The position numbers and the translations under genes are program-made. A stretch of 64,000 nt of DNA from a virus. This document shows positions 7,919 to 16,108 of this stretch, piece by piece. The DNA is taken from positions 62,001 through 126,000 of IMG/VR virus record IMGVR_UViG_3300025030_000046, one strand, 5' to 3'. Below the pieces are notes generated by a model. It was not told where the DNA came from and did no database searches. It saw nothing but the letters and a program-made list of their open reading frames with translations. Positions within the stretch are counted from its first letter, which is position 1, and each line of letters begins with the position of its first letter.

Positions 7919-8266
7919 TTATTTATAAAATTCAAATCCCTTTTCTTTACAATAATCTTCAACCCATTTCGGAATTTCCCATATCTGTTCATCAAAATTA
8001 AGACGCTCAACTGAATATTTTTCAATTAAATATCCACATTTCCTACATGCTTCTGCTTTCCAATGGCAACCACCCTCAAAAACATCCACTTCTTCAGAAT
8101 CATGATTACAATCATCTGGAATATCAAAATCATTATTATCCCAATGCTTTGCAACTTCTTCAAAAGATTTCCTAAGTTTAGGAATAAAAATATCAGAACA
8201 TGCATTAAATTTTAGATGCATTATAGTCCCATCATTAAATTTTACTAGACCATTAAAATTTGCCAT
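7919..8266 (-). CDS. small Cys/His-containing protein, 115 aa
   Basis: The start is MANFNGLVKFNDG after GAGAGGTGAATGAT. A central cluster (CNHDSEE, GGCHWKAEACRKCGY) looks like a zinc site. Its stop lies some 40 bp from the next start. Confidence 0.65.
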   Translation of the reverse strand: MANFNGLVKFNDGTIMHLKFNACSDIFIPKLRKSFEEVAKHWDNNDFDIPDDCNHDSEEVDVFEGGCHWKAEACRKCGYLIEKYSVERLNFDEQIWEIPKWVEDYCKEKGFEFYK

Positions 8267-8297
8267 ATCATTCACCTCTCTTAATAAATATCCCAAT

Positions 8298-8474
8298 TTA
8301 TTGCAATTCTTCAATATGTTCTTTTATCCAACTTAAAAACAAATCATAATCTCTTTCATTTATATAGTCATTATCTATTGCCATATTTACCCACCATTCA
8401 GGGACATCTGTTATAAGTATATCTGAAAAGTTCTTTTTAATTTCTTCTATTACTAATCTAAAACTATGAATCAT
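8298..8474 (-). CDS. hypothetical protein, 58 aa
   Basis: Start MIHSFRLVIEEI after AAAGAGGTGATTAAA. It is acidic and helical, and contains one in-gene copy of TATAACAG (8408-8415). Confidence 0.6.
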   Translation of the reverse strand: MIHSFRLVIEEIKKNFSDILITDVPEWWVNMAIDNDYINERDYDLFLSWIKEHIEELQ

Positions 8475-8531
8475 TTTAATCACCTCTTTAATCAATTTTA
8501 CCATACACTTATTTACAATAGAATAGATTTT

Positions 8532-8885
8532 TTAATCAAACTTTTCTAAATAACTCAATCTATTTTTCAACCATTTTTCATATGCTGTTATTGCATAATT
8601 TAGTGCCTTGCTAATATCTTTAAATTGTTTTGTTTCAATCTCAAGACTCTTTTCACTATCGTCATCAGGATATACTACCCAATAATTATCTTTATTGGAT
8701 TCTGTGTAATTATTAAACCAAAAACCATCTTCATTTCTTGTTATAGTTATTGGCAAATCCCAAGCAATTTCAGTATGAATATATCCTTTAGGATAATTAC
8801 GTATATTTACCACACATATATTATTTTTTGAATTTATACAATCAATTTCTTCCTGCGTTAATGGTTTTTGCTTATCATAATTCAC
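8532..8885 (-). CDS. hypothetical protein, 117 aa
   Basis: Two in-frame GTG codons occur. The second is spaced correctly from AAAAGGGG, so the start is set there (reading as M-N-Y-D-K). No family is recognised; Trp and acidic residues are frequent. Confidence 0.6.
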   Translation of the reverse strand: MNYDKQKPLTQEEIDCINSKNNICVVNIRNYPKGYIHTEIAWDLPITITRNEDGFWFNNYTESNKDNYWVVYPDDDSEKSLEIETKQFKDISKALNYAITAYEKWLKNRLSYLEKFD

Positions 8886-8933
8886 AACCCTCACCCCTTT
8901 TTCTATTATCTGTTATACCATAAAACACATCTT

Positions 8934-9140
8934 TCATCTTCTTTCTGGACAATACCACAATGGATTAATTTGTTTTTTACATCTCGGATTATCACAATCT
9001 TCGCAAGGACTAAAACAACTTGTTTTTGCCATAAATTTTAAACTATTTCTAGCTTCTTGAAAATTAATACCATTGATAAATACTCCGTCTTTTAAAGCTA
9101 ATTTTGTTTCTTTGTTTAACTTTTTCTGATATTTGTTCAT
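8934..9140 (-). CDS. small basic Cys-rich protein, 68 aa
   Basis: A basic N-terminus (MNKYQKKLNKETKL) is followed by five cysteines within about 22 residues near the C-terminus (CFSPCEDCDNPRCKKQ, WYCPERR), suggesting a metal-binding knot. Confidence 0.65.
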   Translation of the reverse strand: MNKYQKKLNKETKLALKDGVFINGINFQEARNSLKFMAKTSCFSPCEDCDNPRCKKQINPLWYCPERR

Positions 9141-9183
9141 TAGTTATCACTTCCTAATTTATATTTTCTTTAAAACAAGTCTT

Positions 9184-9372
9184 TCATTTGGTCTTATCTT
9201 TTAGGTATGCTGTTATTTCATCTTCCAATTCAAAATATGTTATTCCGTAAATGTTTGCCTCTCCTTCATGTCCATCTCTTTCCTCGTCTGGAATATTAAT
9301 GTTATGTTTTTCTAATAAGTCCTCAAACATATCAATAATATCAATTGCCATTTGTCTGATTTTATCATCCAT
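9184..9372 (-). CDS. hypothetical acidic protein, 62 aa
   Basis: Starts MDDKIRQMAIDII after TAGGAGGAATTTAAA. It is acidic with no recognised family. Confidence 0.65.
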   Translation of the reverse strand: MDDKIRQMAIDIIDMFEDLLEKHNINIPDEERDGHEGEANIYGITYFELEDEITAYLKDKTK

Positions 9373-9433
9373 TTTAAATTCCTCCTAATTATATTTTAGT
9401 TTTGTTATATCATAAAACAGTTCTTTCGTTGAA

Positions 9434-9919
9434 TTATTTGTGCCAAATATTATTGATACATGTATCATCTTTGCACTCGTAGCATTTTACACACGCTCTT
9501 GCTCTTTCTAATTTAACCTGCAAATCCATCTTGTCATTCTCGACCTGTTGAAGACGCTTACTTAGATTAAACAATGTGTTTGATAACTCAATATTCTGAT
9601 TTTGAAAATATTGCCTACTCCTTATTAAAGCATCTTTTGAAACATCTTGAAATATTTTAACATTCTCTTTACTCATACTTTCCCAATCTGCATGTTGACA
9701 TCTATACTCTTCTGCCAATTCTAAAGCTTTATTATATTCTTCTTGCTTATTTTTAATATCTCTATTCCATCCTGCACTAATAAAAATAAGCTCATCATCT
9801 TGTTTATCAATCATTGCTAATTGAGATAATAGTCTTGCTTCTTCGATAGTGTCTATACCGCTATATAATATTGCTCTTTCTTGTTTATCAAAATTTATAC
9901 TGAATATCGAATGTCCCAC
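9434..9919 (-). CDS. coiled-coil protein with C-terminal Cys cluster, 161 aa
   Basis: The GTG start lies directly after GGAGGTATAACA, so the TATAACAG element spans the start codon. Residues about 100-140 form a coiled coil (NLSKRLQQVENDKMDL). The tail CVKCYECKDDTC could bind a metal ion. Confidence 0.65.
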   Translation of the reverse strand: MGHSIFSINFDKQERAILYSGIDTIEEARLLSQLAMIDKQDDELIFISAGWNRDIKNKQEEYNKALELAEEYRCQHADWESMSKENVKIFQDVSKDALIRSRQYFQNQNIELSNTLFNLSKRLQQVENDKMDLQVKLERARACVKCYECKDDTCINNIWHK

Positions 9920-9941
9920 TGTTATACCTCCTCATTATATT

Positions 9942-10088
9942 TTATATACCTTCTCTTAATTGAATTCTTCCATTAACCTCTTCGTAATTAATGCTGCAAT
10001 TTTCACAAATACAGTGATACGCATCTTTAAATACTACCTCTGGATATTCATCTTCAAAACATTCTCTGTCACAATCTTGACATTTCAT
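9942..10088 (-). CDS. zinc-ribbon microprotein, 48 aa
   Basis: Starts MKCQDCDREC after CAGGAGGAGAAAATTAT. The knuckles CQDC and CICENC lie about 20 residues apart. It is very acidic. Confidence 0.65.
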   Translation of the reverse strand: MKCQDCDRECFEDEYPEVVFKDAYHCICENCSINYEEVNGRIQLREGI

Positions 10089-10136
10089 ATAATTTTCTCC
10101 TCCTGTATTATTATATTTTTGGTTAAAAATAACCTT

Positions 10137-10288
10137 TTATTTAATCCATAGTTGATTTACAAACGGTATATAAATCTTATGATTATATGGCTTTCCAAAA
10201 ATCCAAATTCCCACCCTATGAAGCTTACCTTTCTTATCATACCTATAATATACCCCCAATTTGAAGGTTTTCTAATTTTATATTTCAC
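10137..10288 (-). pseudogene. frameshifted small gene (about 50 aa if joined)
   Basis: A GTG after GGAGGATAAA opens MKYKIRKPSNWG. After a run of five G (10257-10253) the sensible protein continues one frame back as VYYRYDKKGKLHRVGI and on to a stop at 10137. Read without a shift, the frame gives an unlikely hydrophobic tail. One extra G would restore the gene, so this is a recent one-base deletion, a base-calling error in a homopolymer, or a programmed -1 slip. The joined protein is basic and aromatic-rich; its family is unknown. Confidence 0.6.
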
Positions 10289-10321
10289 TTTATCCTCCAA
10301 TCTTTTAACCAATCAAACCTT

Positions 10322-10591
10322 TTATTCACTTTCTATTTTTTTAATAGTAGTATCTATTAAATCTCTTAGACTTTCTAACCATCCTGCATCAAAATGAACT
10401 GTTTCATCACTAGATAATTGCTCATCATCTTCGTGCCATAATTCTATTAATGGACTACTGTTTTTTCTAGGTATAATTTTAAATGCATGAACACCATTGA
10501 TATAAATAATATTTTCTTCTTTCCAAAGTCTTTCTTTTCCTTCTTCTGTATAAATACTACCTTCCATATCTCCGTAATAAATACTAGCCAT
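10322..10591 (-). CDS. hypothetical protein, 89 aa
   Basis: Starts MASIYYGDMEGS after GAGGAGGTTTTATA. It is beta-rich then helical, with DAGWLESLRDLI near the C-terminus. No family is recognised. Confidence 0.65.
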   Translation of the reverse strand: MASIYYGDMEGSIYTEEGKERLWKEENIIYINGVHAFKIIPRKNSSPLIELWHEDDEQLSSDETVHFDAGWLESLRDLIDTTIKKIESE

Positions 10592-10633
10592 TATAAAACC
10601 TCCTCTGTTATCTAATGAAATAAACTTTTTATA

Positions 10634-11023
10634 TTAATCTACTGAATCAAAGTAAGACAATAACCATTCATCAAAATCTTGGTTTTCTATTTCTGATTCT
10701 TCCTCCACATTCCCTATGTGAGTTTCAATATGTTGTTTGAGCAATTTCAATCTATTCTCAATTAATTCTCCGCAAATTTGGCATTTTAAAACATCTTCTG
10801 TTATCTTAACTTCATTATCTTCAAAATCTATATAGTGATCCGCTTCATTTTCACACCCCTCAACTCCACAAATTCCATTCCCTGCATCCTCTTCGAGATA
10901 TTTAGTATCAATATTATGCTTTTCTGTACAGCATTTACAAATTTGTGACCACATCTTCAATCCGTTGTCATGGTCTGTTATATCATCAAATACAATACCC
11001 TTAAATTTCAATACCTGTGCCAT
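10634..11023 (-). CDS. multi-zinc-finger-like protein, 129 aa
   Basis: It carries three Cys/His groups: CKCCTEKH, CGVEGCENEADH and, near residue 86, CQICGELIENRLKLLKQH followed by ETH, the last resembling a C2H2 finger. Start after AGGAGGTCATTGAT; the upstream gap holds TATAACAG joined to this ribosome site (11036-11043). Confidence 0.7.
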   Translation of the reverse strand: MAQVLKFKGIVFDDITDHDNGLKMWSQICKCCTEKHNIDTKYLEEDAGNGICGVEGCENEADHYIDFEDNEVKITEDVLKCQICGELIENRLKLLKQHIETHIGNVEEESEIENQDFDEWLLSYFDSVD

Positions 11024-11054
11024 ATCAATGACCTCCTGTTATATTATATTTTAC

Positions 11055-11153
11055 TTAATGCCTATTTAAATATTTGTTCCAGAAGCATAATTCCATCAAG
11101 TAATAACTAGCTGCTGTTATAAGTGATCCTGTTATAAGTCCTAGAAGAAACAT
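11055..11153 (-). CDS. putative membrane micropeptide, 32 aa
   Basis: MFLLGLITGSLITAASYYLM forms one hydrophobic span followed by a short basic tail. The ribosome site is weak (GAGTG). The two ITG/ITA stretches are both encoded by TATAACAG copies (11129-11136, 11114-11121), so the frame may partly be a by-product of that repeat. About 170 bp upstream (11154-11327) hold no convincing gene. Confidence 0.35.
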   Translation of the reverse strand: MFLLGLITGSLITAASYYLMELCFWNKYLNRH

Positions 11154-11327
11154 TTAAATCACTCATGCTTTATAAAATTTATCATCATTAACTGATCATT
11201 CCAACAACTTACTTAATATTCTTTCTATACTATCTATTAATTAATCACCTCGTCACAAATACCATATATTAATTGTGACCAAAAACCTGTTATATTTTCA
11301 ACCAAATAAGTTTTTTATTGTAATTCC

Positions 11328-11492
11328 TTAAACTTCAAGTATTCCTAATATACAAGCTACATTTCTTATTTCGTCTGTTCTAATACTGCTCTCTATTAAT
11401 TCTTCTCTGGTCGCATCTGTTTTAAATATAATTTCCGCATCGATTTTTTCGATTCTTTCTTTTAAGATTTTAATAACATCGGCTTTTCTCAT
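11328..11492 (-). CDS. hypothetical helical protein, 54 aa
   Basis: Starts MRKADVIKILKERIEK after AAAAGGAGTGATACAAA. It is a charged helical protein with no recognised family. Confidence 0.65.
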   Translation of the reverse strand: MRKADVIKILKERIEKIDAEIIFKTDATREELIESSIRTDEIRNVACILGILEV

Positions 11493-11507
11493 TTTGTATC
11501 ACTCCTT

Positions 11508-11657
11508 TTATAATTTAGTTTTAATTTCTTTTCTTAATCGTTCTACTTCTCCAGCCCAATATGATATACTATGAAAGTCAACAGAACCATTTTCATTTTC
11601 TAATAAAAATCTTACTGCAACTTTCGAATATTCTAACTTTTTAATTAAATCAATCAT
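11508..11657 (-). CDS. hypothetical protein, 49 aa
   Basis: Starts MIDLIKKLEYSKVAV after GGAGGAATAAATATT. Its stop lies directly before the ribosome site of the 11328-11492 gene, so both are one operon. Confidence 0.65.
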   Translation of the reverse strand: MIDLIKKLEYSKVAVRFLLENENGSVDFHSISYWAGEVERLRKEIKTKL

Positions 11658-11710
11658 AATATTTATTCCTCCATTATTTTATATTTTCAATATAAAACTA
11701 ATATTTGAAT

Positions 11711-11839
11711 TTAATCAGCGATCTGTAATGATAAAATTATGCTAGCGAAACTTTGTATTGTCTTTACTCTCTGCATATTTGCAATTTCTTTATATATTTT
11801 ATTTTTATGTTTATAAGATATGTTCCATTTGTCACTCAT
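11711..11839 (-). CDS. hypothetical basic protein, 42 aa
   Basis: Starts MSDKWNISYKHKNKIYK after GGGAGGTGTAAAC. The N-terminus is strongly basic and the C-terminus hydrophobic. Confidence 0.6.
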   Translation of the reverse strand: MSDKWNISYKHKNKIYKEIANMQRVKTIQSFASIILSLQIAD

Positions 11840-11854
11840 GTTTACACCTCCCTG

Positions 11855-11998
11855 TTATATTAGTTTTTGTTCTTTTAAGTTATCATAAATCGTTTTATAT
11901 TCTTCTTCTGTTAAATTCAATTGTTCACTGATTGTTTCTTCGGTATAGCCATCATTAACCATTTGCATAAAATCATATTCATTCTTCATTAATATCAT
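11855..11998 (-). CDS. small helix-turn-helix-like protein, 47 aa
   Basis: Residues about 14-42 (VNDGYTEETISEQLNLTEEEYK) have the spacing of a minimal helix-turn-helix. Start after GGGAGGCATTAGA. Its stop codon lies within a TATAACAG copy that runs into the next ribosome site. Confidence 0.6.
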   Translation of the reverse strand: MILMKNEYDFMQMVNDGYTEETISEQLNLTEEEYKTIYDNLKEQKLI

Positions 11999-12036
11999 TC
12001 TAATGCCTCCCGTTATACCTTGAAATGCTTCTTTTA

Positions 12037-12207
12037 TTAAAATCCATCCTGCTTAACTTTTTTATTAACTGCAATCATTACCAAATTATCGACTTCTTTT
12101 AAAAGCAAATCAAGCTTTTCGCCATTCTCTGGAGTAATTGTTTCTACTAACTCTCTCACTCCTCTTTTAGCTATTATAAAATCATCCTCTATTCTTCCTA
12201 TTTTCAT
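12037..12207 (-). CDS. hypothetical protein, 56 aa
   Basis: Starts MKIGRIEDDFIIAKRG after AAAAGGAGCAACAAA, overlapping the stop of the upstream gene (ATGA). Translational coupling is likely. No family is recognised. Confidence 0.65.
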   Translation of the reverse strand: MKIGRIEDDFIIAKRGVRELVETITPENGEKLDLLLKEVDNLVMIAVNKKVKQDGF

Positions 12208-12389
12208 TTTGTTGCTCCTTTTATAATATCAATTGTTTCCTTTTGCTCTTCTCGTGTTATGCCATTTAAAGCCTCAATTTCAATTTTATTATCTACAACT
12301 TTTAATTTCATCATTGCAATTAACTTTTCACCATTGAAAAAATCAACTCTTGCCCACGTATCAAATTTAGTAATTTGAATTGACTCCAT
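12204..12389 (-). CDS. hypothetical protein, 61 aa
   Basis: The start is the ATG after TATAACAGGAGGCGAATTATT, 15 codons into the open frame. It is a beta-rich small protein (TWARVDFFNGEKLIAMMKL). Confidence 0.65.
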   Translation of the reverse strand: MESIQITKFDTWARVDFFNGEKLIAMMKLKVVDNKIEIEALNGITREEQKETIDIIKGATK

Positions 12390-12426
12390 AATAATTCGCC
12401 TCCTGTTATAAGTTAAAATACTTTTT

Positions 12427-12699
12427 TCATTCAATAATACATTCTTCTAATGTAATCCACGATGTTTTATCTGAATGATATCCTGCTATGTGTTTAATAA
12501 CACTATCTGTTATTTCTTCTTCGTGATATATTTCAGTATCCCAGATTGAAAAATGTGTTCCATATCCTCCAAAAACTATTACAATATTTTCATGTATTTC
12601 CATGCATGAACAACCAAAAACAAATGTGCTGCTTTTAATTTTGAAATTATCCCCTTCTTCCATCTGAATAATTTCATTCAATAAATCTTCCCTCGTCAT
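12427..12699 (-). CDS. hypothetical protein, 90 aa
   Basis: Starts MTREDLLNEIIQMEEGDNF. It is acidic, with CSCMEIHEN near residue 30 and HIAGYHSDKTSW near residue 70. No family is recognised. Confidence 0.65.
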   Translation of the reverse strand: MTREDLLNEIIQMEEGDNFKIKSSTFVFGCSCMEIHENIVIVFGGYGTHFSIWDTEIYHEEEITDSVIKHIAGYHSDKTSWITLEECIIE

Positions 12700-12718
12700 T
12701 TTATTCTTATCCTTTCAC

Positions 12719-12976
12719 TTAATCAAATTCTAAATTTCTTTGTATCAATTCAATTTCTTCGATATACTCATAAGGAATATTTATCCGATTTTTCCCATCA
12801 TCTAGCCAAATTTCATCAGGTGTTGGGTCAATAGCCACTTCTTTATATGATTTTTTGTAATCTGTCCCATCTGTTTTAATATTTACTATATCCCCTTCCA
12901 TTAAGAATAGTATTTCTCCATTTTGAATTATTGCAACGGCTTCCTGTTGATATGTATTTTTATTAATATTTTTCAT
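12719..12976 (-). CDS. hypothetical protein, 85 aa
   Basis: Starts MKNINKNTYQQEAV after TAGGAGGATAAAAAG. It is an acidic beta-rich protein with no recognised family. Confidence 0.65.
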   Translation of the reverse strand: MKNINKNTYQQEAVAIIQNGEILFLMEGDIVNIKTDGTDYKKSYKEVAIDPTPDEIWLDDGKNRINIPYEYIEEIELIQRNLEFD

Positions 12977-13010
12977 CTTTTTATCCTCCTATTTAATTAA
13001 AATTCTAATT

Positions 13011-13145
13011 CTATTGTTTAATTTCTAATATTATTCCTATGACTGTTACACCATTTTCAAAATGTGCATAAGCTATACCGTCACTATCTTGCGTTATCCT
13101 CACAACGTCTTCAAATATTCTATTACCTGTAAAAATTACTGTCAT
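13011..13145 (-). CDS. hypothetical protein, 44 aa
   Basis: Starts MTVIFTGNRIFEDVVRI after TATAACAGGAGTACAAAAAT. The alternating hydrophobic pattern suggests a small beta structure. Confidence 0.6.
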   Translation of the reverse strand: MTVIFTGNRIFEDVVRITQDSDGIAYAHFENGVTVIGIILEIKQ

Positions 13146-13169
13146 ATTTTTGTACTCCTGTTATACAAT

Positions 13170-13346
13170 TTACTCAAATCTTTGCTTGATATTATTAATT
13201 ATGTCACCTAATTCGCTAACTGTTATGTCTTCCTTTTCCTGCTCCATATCCCTGCTTATATCAATGAAATTTAATACCTTTTCAAACTCTACCGCTTCAA
13301 GTTCTTTTACTGCTATTTTCGCCAGTTCTGTATTTGATACTATCAT
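13170..13346 (-). CDS. hypothetical helical protein, 58 aa
   Basis: The start is MIVSNTELAKIAVKEL after GGAGGCGAATAAAA. It is an acidic two-helix protein. The helix TELAKIAVKELEAVEFEKV could pack as an antitoxin-like or scaffold helix; the function is unknown. Confidence 0.6.
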   Translation of the reverse strand: MIVSNTELAKIAVKELEAVEFEKVLNFIDISRDMEQEKEDITVSELGDIINNIKQRFE

Positions 13347-13390
13347 TTTTATTCGCCTCCATTTATACAATTTTACTCAAAATACGGATT

Positions 13391-13876
13391 TTATTTGTTT
13401 ATTGAAATATTATAACCTTGTTTTGTTATGTCGGAAATTAATTCTTTAACTTTTACGCTTAAAATTTGCTCAATTGCTCTTTGCATATGATTAATAAAAA
13501 ATTCTAGTGGATTTTCTGAATTAAATAATCTTTCTTGTGTTAAAGGAAGTTCAAAGTATTCTAACATTCTATCTTTTATTTCATATGAGTATACTATAAT
13601 TCCGTTAAATTCTCTTTCTTCTCCGTCAAGTTCCCAGCTTATTAACTTATTAATATCATAGTTGTTATTATCACTAAAAAGTATGTCTAATTCGGGATAT
13701 TTTAAAATCAATCTACTACAATCATTAGTGTTATACAAGAATAAATCTTCTTTAAACAACTTAAAATTTTCATCTTCTACTATTTTATCAATGTAACTGT
13801 TAATTTCATCTTCGGAGAATTTCTTTGTACAATGCAATATATCTCCTATCATTTCAGGTACTAAAAATTTTATCAT
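13391..13876 (-). CDS. hypothetical protein, 161 aa
   Basis: Starts MIKFLVPEMIGDI after GGAGGAATAAAAAAA. A soluble acidic protein with no recognised family. Confidence 0.65.
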   Translation of the reverse strand: MIKFLVPEMIGDILHCTKKFSEDEINSYIDKIVEDENFKLFKEDLFLYNTNDCSRLILKYPELDILFSDNNNYDINKLISWELDGEEREFNGIIVYSYEIKDRMLEYFELPLTQERLFNSENPLEFFINHMQRAIEQILSVKVKELISDITKQGYNISINK

Positions 13877-13940
13877 TTTTTTTATTCCTCCTTAAATTTT
13901 GTCCAAATGCTGATTTTAATTGAATCCCGATATATCCCTG

Positions 13941-14534
13941 TTATATAAATTCTACAACTTCTTCCATATAATATCCATCTGCAATTAATTCGCCATCATT
14001 ATAAGTCACTAAGCTGTTATATTGATTTCTAGGCGTTCCGTCACTATTTCTTATATTAATAAGATTATAATATTTTCCGTCAATCCATTTTCCATGCGCT
14101 CCACTGTTGCGATCACTTTGGTTTAATGGTATATTCGTTAACTTAATTTCATTCTCTTTTTTCTGTATTCTTTGTATATCTTTTACATCATAACCTTTAT
14201 TAATTGAGTTAATCCAAACTATTCCACCATCAATTAATTCTGCTCCTGTTGAAGCTTTACCTGCTTGATAAGCCCTATTTACGGCAGACATTACAAGACC
14301 ATACTCTCTACCTGTTAAACAATCCACTAATTCTTTACCAACTAATTTTTTAATGTGCGACATTGTTTCTATGCCTTTGTGACCGTCGAAATTAGCCAAT
14401 ATTCTATCTTCTTTTGTGCCCTTCCTGCTGCTCTTGTTATCTGTTATAGGATTATTTGCACAATCTAAACCATAATTTACAAGCGAACACGTTGAGCAAT
14501 CGTTATTATTTTGTGTACAATATGATTTTTTCAT
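13941..14534 (-). CDS. hypothetical protein with N-terminal Cys cluster, 197 aa
   Basis: The start is the ATG after AAGAGGTGCGGAAT. Cysteines cluster near the N-terminus (YCTQNNNDCSTCSLVN, LDCANN), followed by a mixed body (LTGREYGLVMSAVNRAYQAG). The gene lies downstream of the 14601-14648 operator-like array. Function unknown. Confidence 0.6.
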   Translation of the reverse strand: MKKSYCTQNNNDCSTCSLVNYGLDCANNPITDNKSSRKGTKEDRILANFDGHKGIETMSHIKKLVGKELVDCLTGREYGLVMSAVNRAYQAGKASTGAELIDGGIVWINSINKGYDVKDIQRIQKKENEIKLTNIPLNQSDRNSGAHGKWIDGKYYNLINIRNSDGTPRNQYNSLVTYNDGELIADGYYMEEVVEFI

Positions 14535-14600
14535 ATTCCGCACCTCTTAATATTATTCGGCACTTATTCCCCACCGTTGGTTCAGGTATGCTCTTTTAAT

Positions 14601-14648
14601 TGTCATACCTAACAATTTTCTGTCATACCTATATAGTAATCTGTTATA
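14601..14648 (-). promoter_or_regulatory. operator-like array: three TGTYATA copies at about 20-bp spacing
   Basis: TGTCATACCTA occurs at 14601-14611 and again at 14621-14631, and TGTTATA (part of the TATAACAG element) at 14642-14648. An inverted AGGTATG lies at 14584-14590. A 20-bp period places the sites on one face of the helix, as for cooperative repressor binding. The array sits in the leader of the 13941-14534 gene and just downstream of a helix-turn-helix gene. Confidence 0.55.
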
Positions 14649-14726
14649 ACTTATTATTCAATATATTTTACTTACTTTACCAGTCTACTATTATTATATA
14701 CAATTGTCAATAAATTATTACTATTA

Positions 14727-14738
14727 TTTTATATTTTA
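14727..14738 (-). repeat. dispersed element TAAAATATAAAA
   Basis: Exact copy on the minus strand in the gap downstream of the 14749-15015 gene. A TTGACA lies about 17 bp further on (14707-14702), but no well-spaced -10 accompanies it. Confidence 0.7.
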
Positions 14739-14748
14739 TTTTATTGTT

Positions 14749-15015
14749 TTAATATTGCTCTACTAATTGTGCTATATTGATATTTAGTACATCGACAAGT
14801 CTTAAAGCTATCTCAAACGCTATAGAGTGTCGTTTTTTAAACTGTCTATACTCATATAATGTTATTAGCTTTATACCTGCTTTTTCTGCAATTTCTGGAA
14901 TTTCTAGCCCTGACATATCAATATATTTAACTATATTTTTTCTGATTATTGTAGGATCAGTGTTATTGTAGTCTGTTATGAGTTGTATTAGTTCCTTTTG
15001 GTCTTGTATGCTCAT
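14749..15015 (-). CDS. XRE-type helix-turn-helix protein, 88 aa
   Basis: Residues about 28-85 fit a lambda-repressor-like fold: IRKNIVKYIDMSGLEIPEIAEKAG, then ITLYEYRQFKKR, then RLVDVLNINIAQLVE. Start after GGAAAGGAGAAAATACA. As a small DNA-binding protein next to the 14.6-kb array it is the best local candidate for binding it, and perhaps the dispersed TATAACAG sites. Confidence 0.75.
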   Translation of the reverse strand: MSIQDQKELIQLITDYNNTDPTIIRKNIVKYIDMSGLEIPEIAEKAGIKLITLYEYRQFKKRHSIAFEIALRLVDVLNINIAQLVEQY

Positions 15016-15059
15016 TGTATTTTCTCCTTTCCTTGCGGTATTTTTGACGGTCTGTTATA

Positions 15060-15293
15060 TTAATATCCTGTTGCAAGTCTGAAGTTCTTTCTTTGTATTA
15101 TATTCTGTTCGTAATAATAGTCACTTTCTGTTATCTCATTAATATCATAATTGTTTTCCCTTGCTTCAATTTCTGCAATTATAGAATCTTTTTCCGATTC
15201 TTTACAGTAGTAAAAATCTGCTCCAACACTCCTATTATTGATTTTTGTATTACATTCTAATTCCATGATCTGATAATATTTATTATTTTCCAT
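15060..15293 (-). CDS. hypothetical protein, 77 aa
   Basis: Starts MENNKYYQIMELECN after GGTGATAAA; the ribosome site lies in the end of the upstream gene. Tyr- and Glu-rich, no family recognised. Confidence 0.65.
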   Translation of the reverse strand: MENNKYYQIMELECNTKINNRSVGADFYYCKESEKDSIIAEIEARENNYDINEITESDYYYEQNIIQRKNFRLATGY

Positions 15294-15297
15294 TTTA

Positions 15298-15762
15298 TCA
15301 CCATCCTAATTCAATAGTATATCTATTGCCTATTAATAAATCCACTGCTTTTTTCTTGCTTCTGTATAGCCTTGCCGTTATACCATTCTTAAACTTTTTA
15401 TATACTGTTAGTTTATAATGTCCATTTACCACTATTTTTTGACCTTCTACAATCGTGTTATAAATATCTTCAGTAAATATTGGAACACTTTGTTCTTTTT
15501 CAATTTGTCTTTGTATCTTTTCTTTTAGTTGTGGATAATCTTTTAATATATTTTCATCAACTATTATATTATTTCTTAATGCTCTTTCTATTTGTTCCTT
15601 ATGAAAACATTCAAATTCTATTTTGTCGCCTTCTCCATGATATGATTGAGTGTTATATTGATTAAATGATTTATAATGATCAATCATAATATCAACCCAT
15701 TCTTGTTTTGTTACTTCGTGTACTTCTTTCCCGCTCTTTTCAAATTCATCTAATAATGACAT
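15298..15762 (-). CDS. hypothetical protein, 154 aa
   Basis: Starts MSLLDEFEKSGKEVHEV after GGAGGAATAAAA. The C-terminal half (residues 100-154) is basic and beta-rich (HYKLTVYKKFKNGITARLYR). No family is recognised. Confidence 0.65.
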   Translation of the reverse strand: MSLLDEFEKSGKEVHEVTKQEWVDIMIDHYKSFNQYNTQSYHGEGDKIEFECFHKEQIERALRNNIIVDENILKDYPQLKEKIQRQIEKEQSVPIFTEDIYNTIVEGQKIVVNGHYKLTVYKKFKNGITARLYRSKKKAVDLLIGNRYTIELGW

Positions 15763-15836
15763 TTTTATTCCTCCAATACTTTTATATTTCTGTTATAAAT
15801 TTAAATTAAATCATGGTTTTATCGTATTCTACCAAG

Positions 15837-16031
15837 TTATCTAATAATTTCATTTTTATTAATAATAAAATGATCAACTTCTTCAGGTGTGAAATATTTA
15901 TTCATTTCATTAATTGCATTGTAAATTTCATCCATTGGTAAAAATTCATATTCGCTTAATTTGGCTTCTGATTCTTGGTGAGCCTTACTAAGTTTTAAAT
16001 AGTTTATTAATGCCTTTTCTTTCTCATCCAT
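15837..16031 (-). CDS. hypothetical acidic protein, 64 aa
   Basis: Starts MDEKEKALINYLKLSKA after ATGGAGGTTTTAAT. Helical, with no recognised family. Confidence 0.65.
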   Translation of the reverse strand: MDEKEKALINYLKLSKAHQESEAKLSEYEFLPMDEIYNAINEMNKYFTPEEVDHFIINKNEIIR

Positions 16032-16108
16032 ATTAAAACCTCCATGTATTATATTTTGGTTTGTGTTATACCTTAAAATTGGATTTTTATCTTGTTATGC
16101 TTGTCTTT

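Noticed and set aside
13170-13876. Toxin-antitoxin pair
   Set aside because: The small helical protein looks slightly antitoxin-like, but the neighbour has no toxin motif and both are ordinary members of a long operon.
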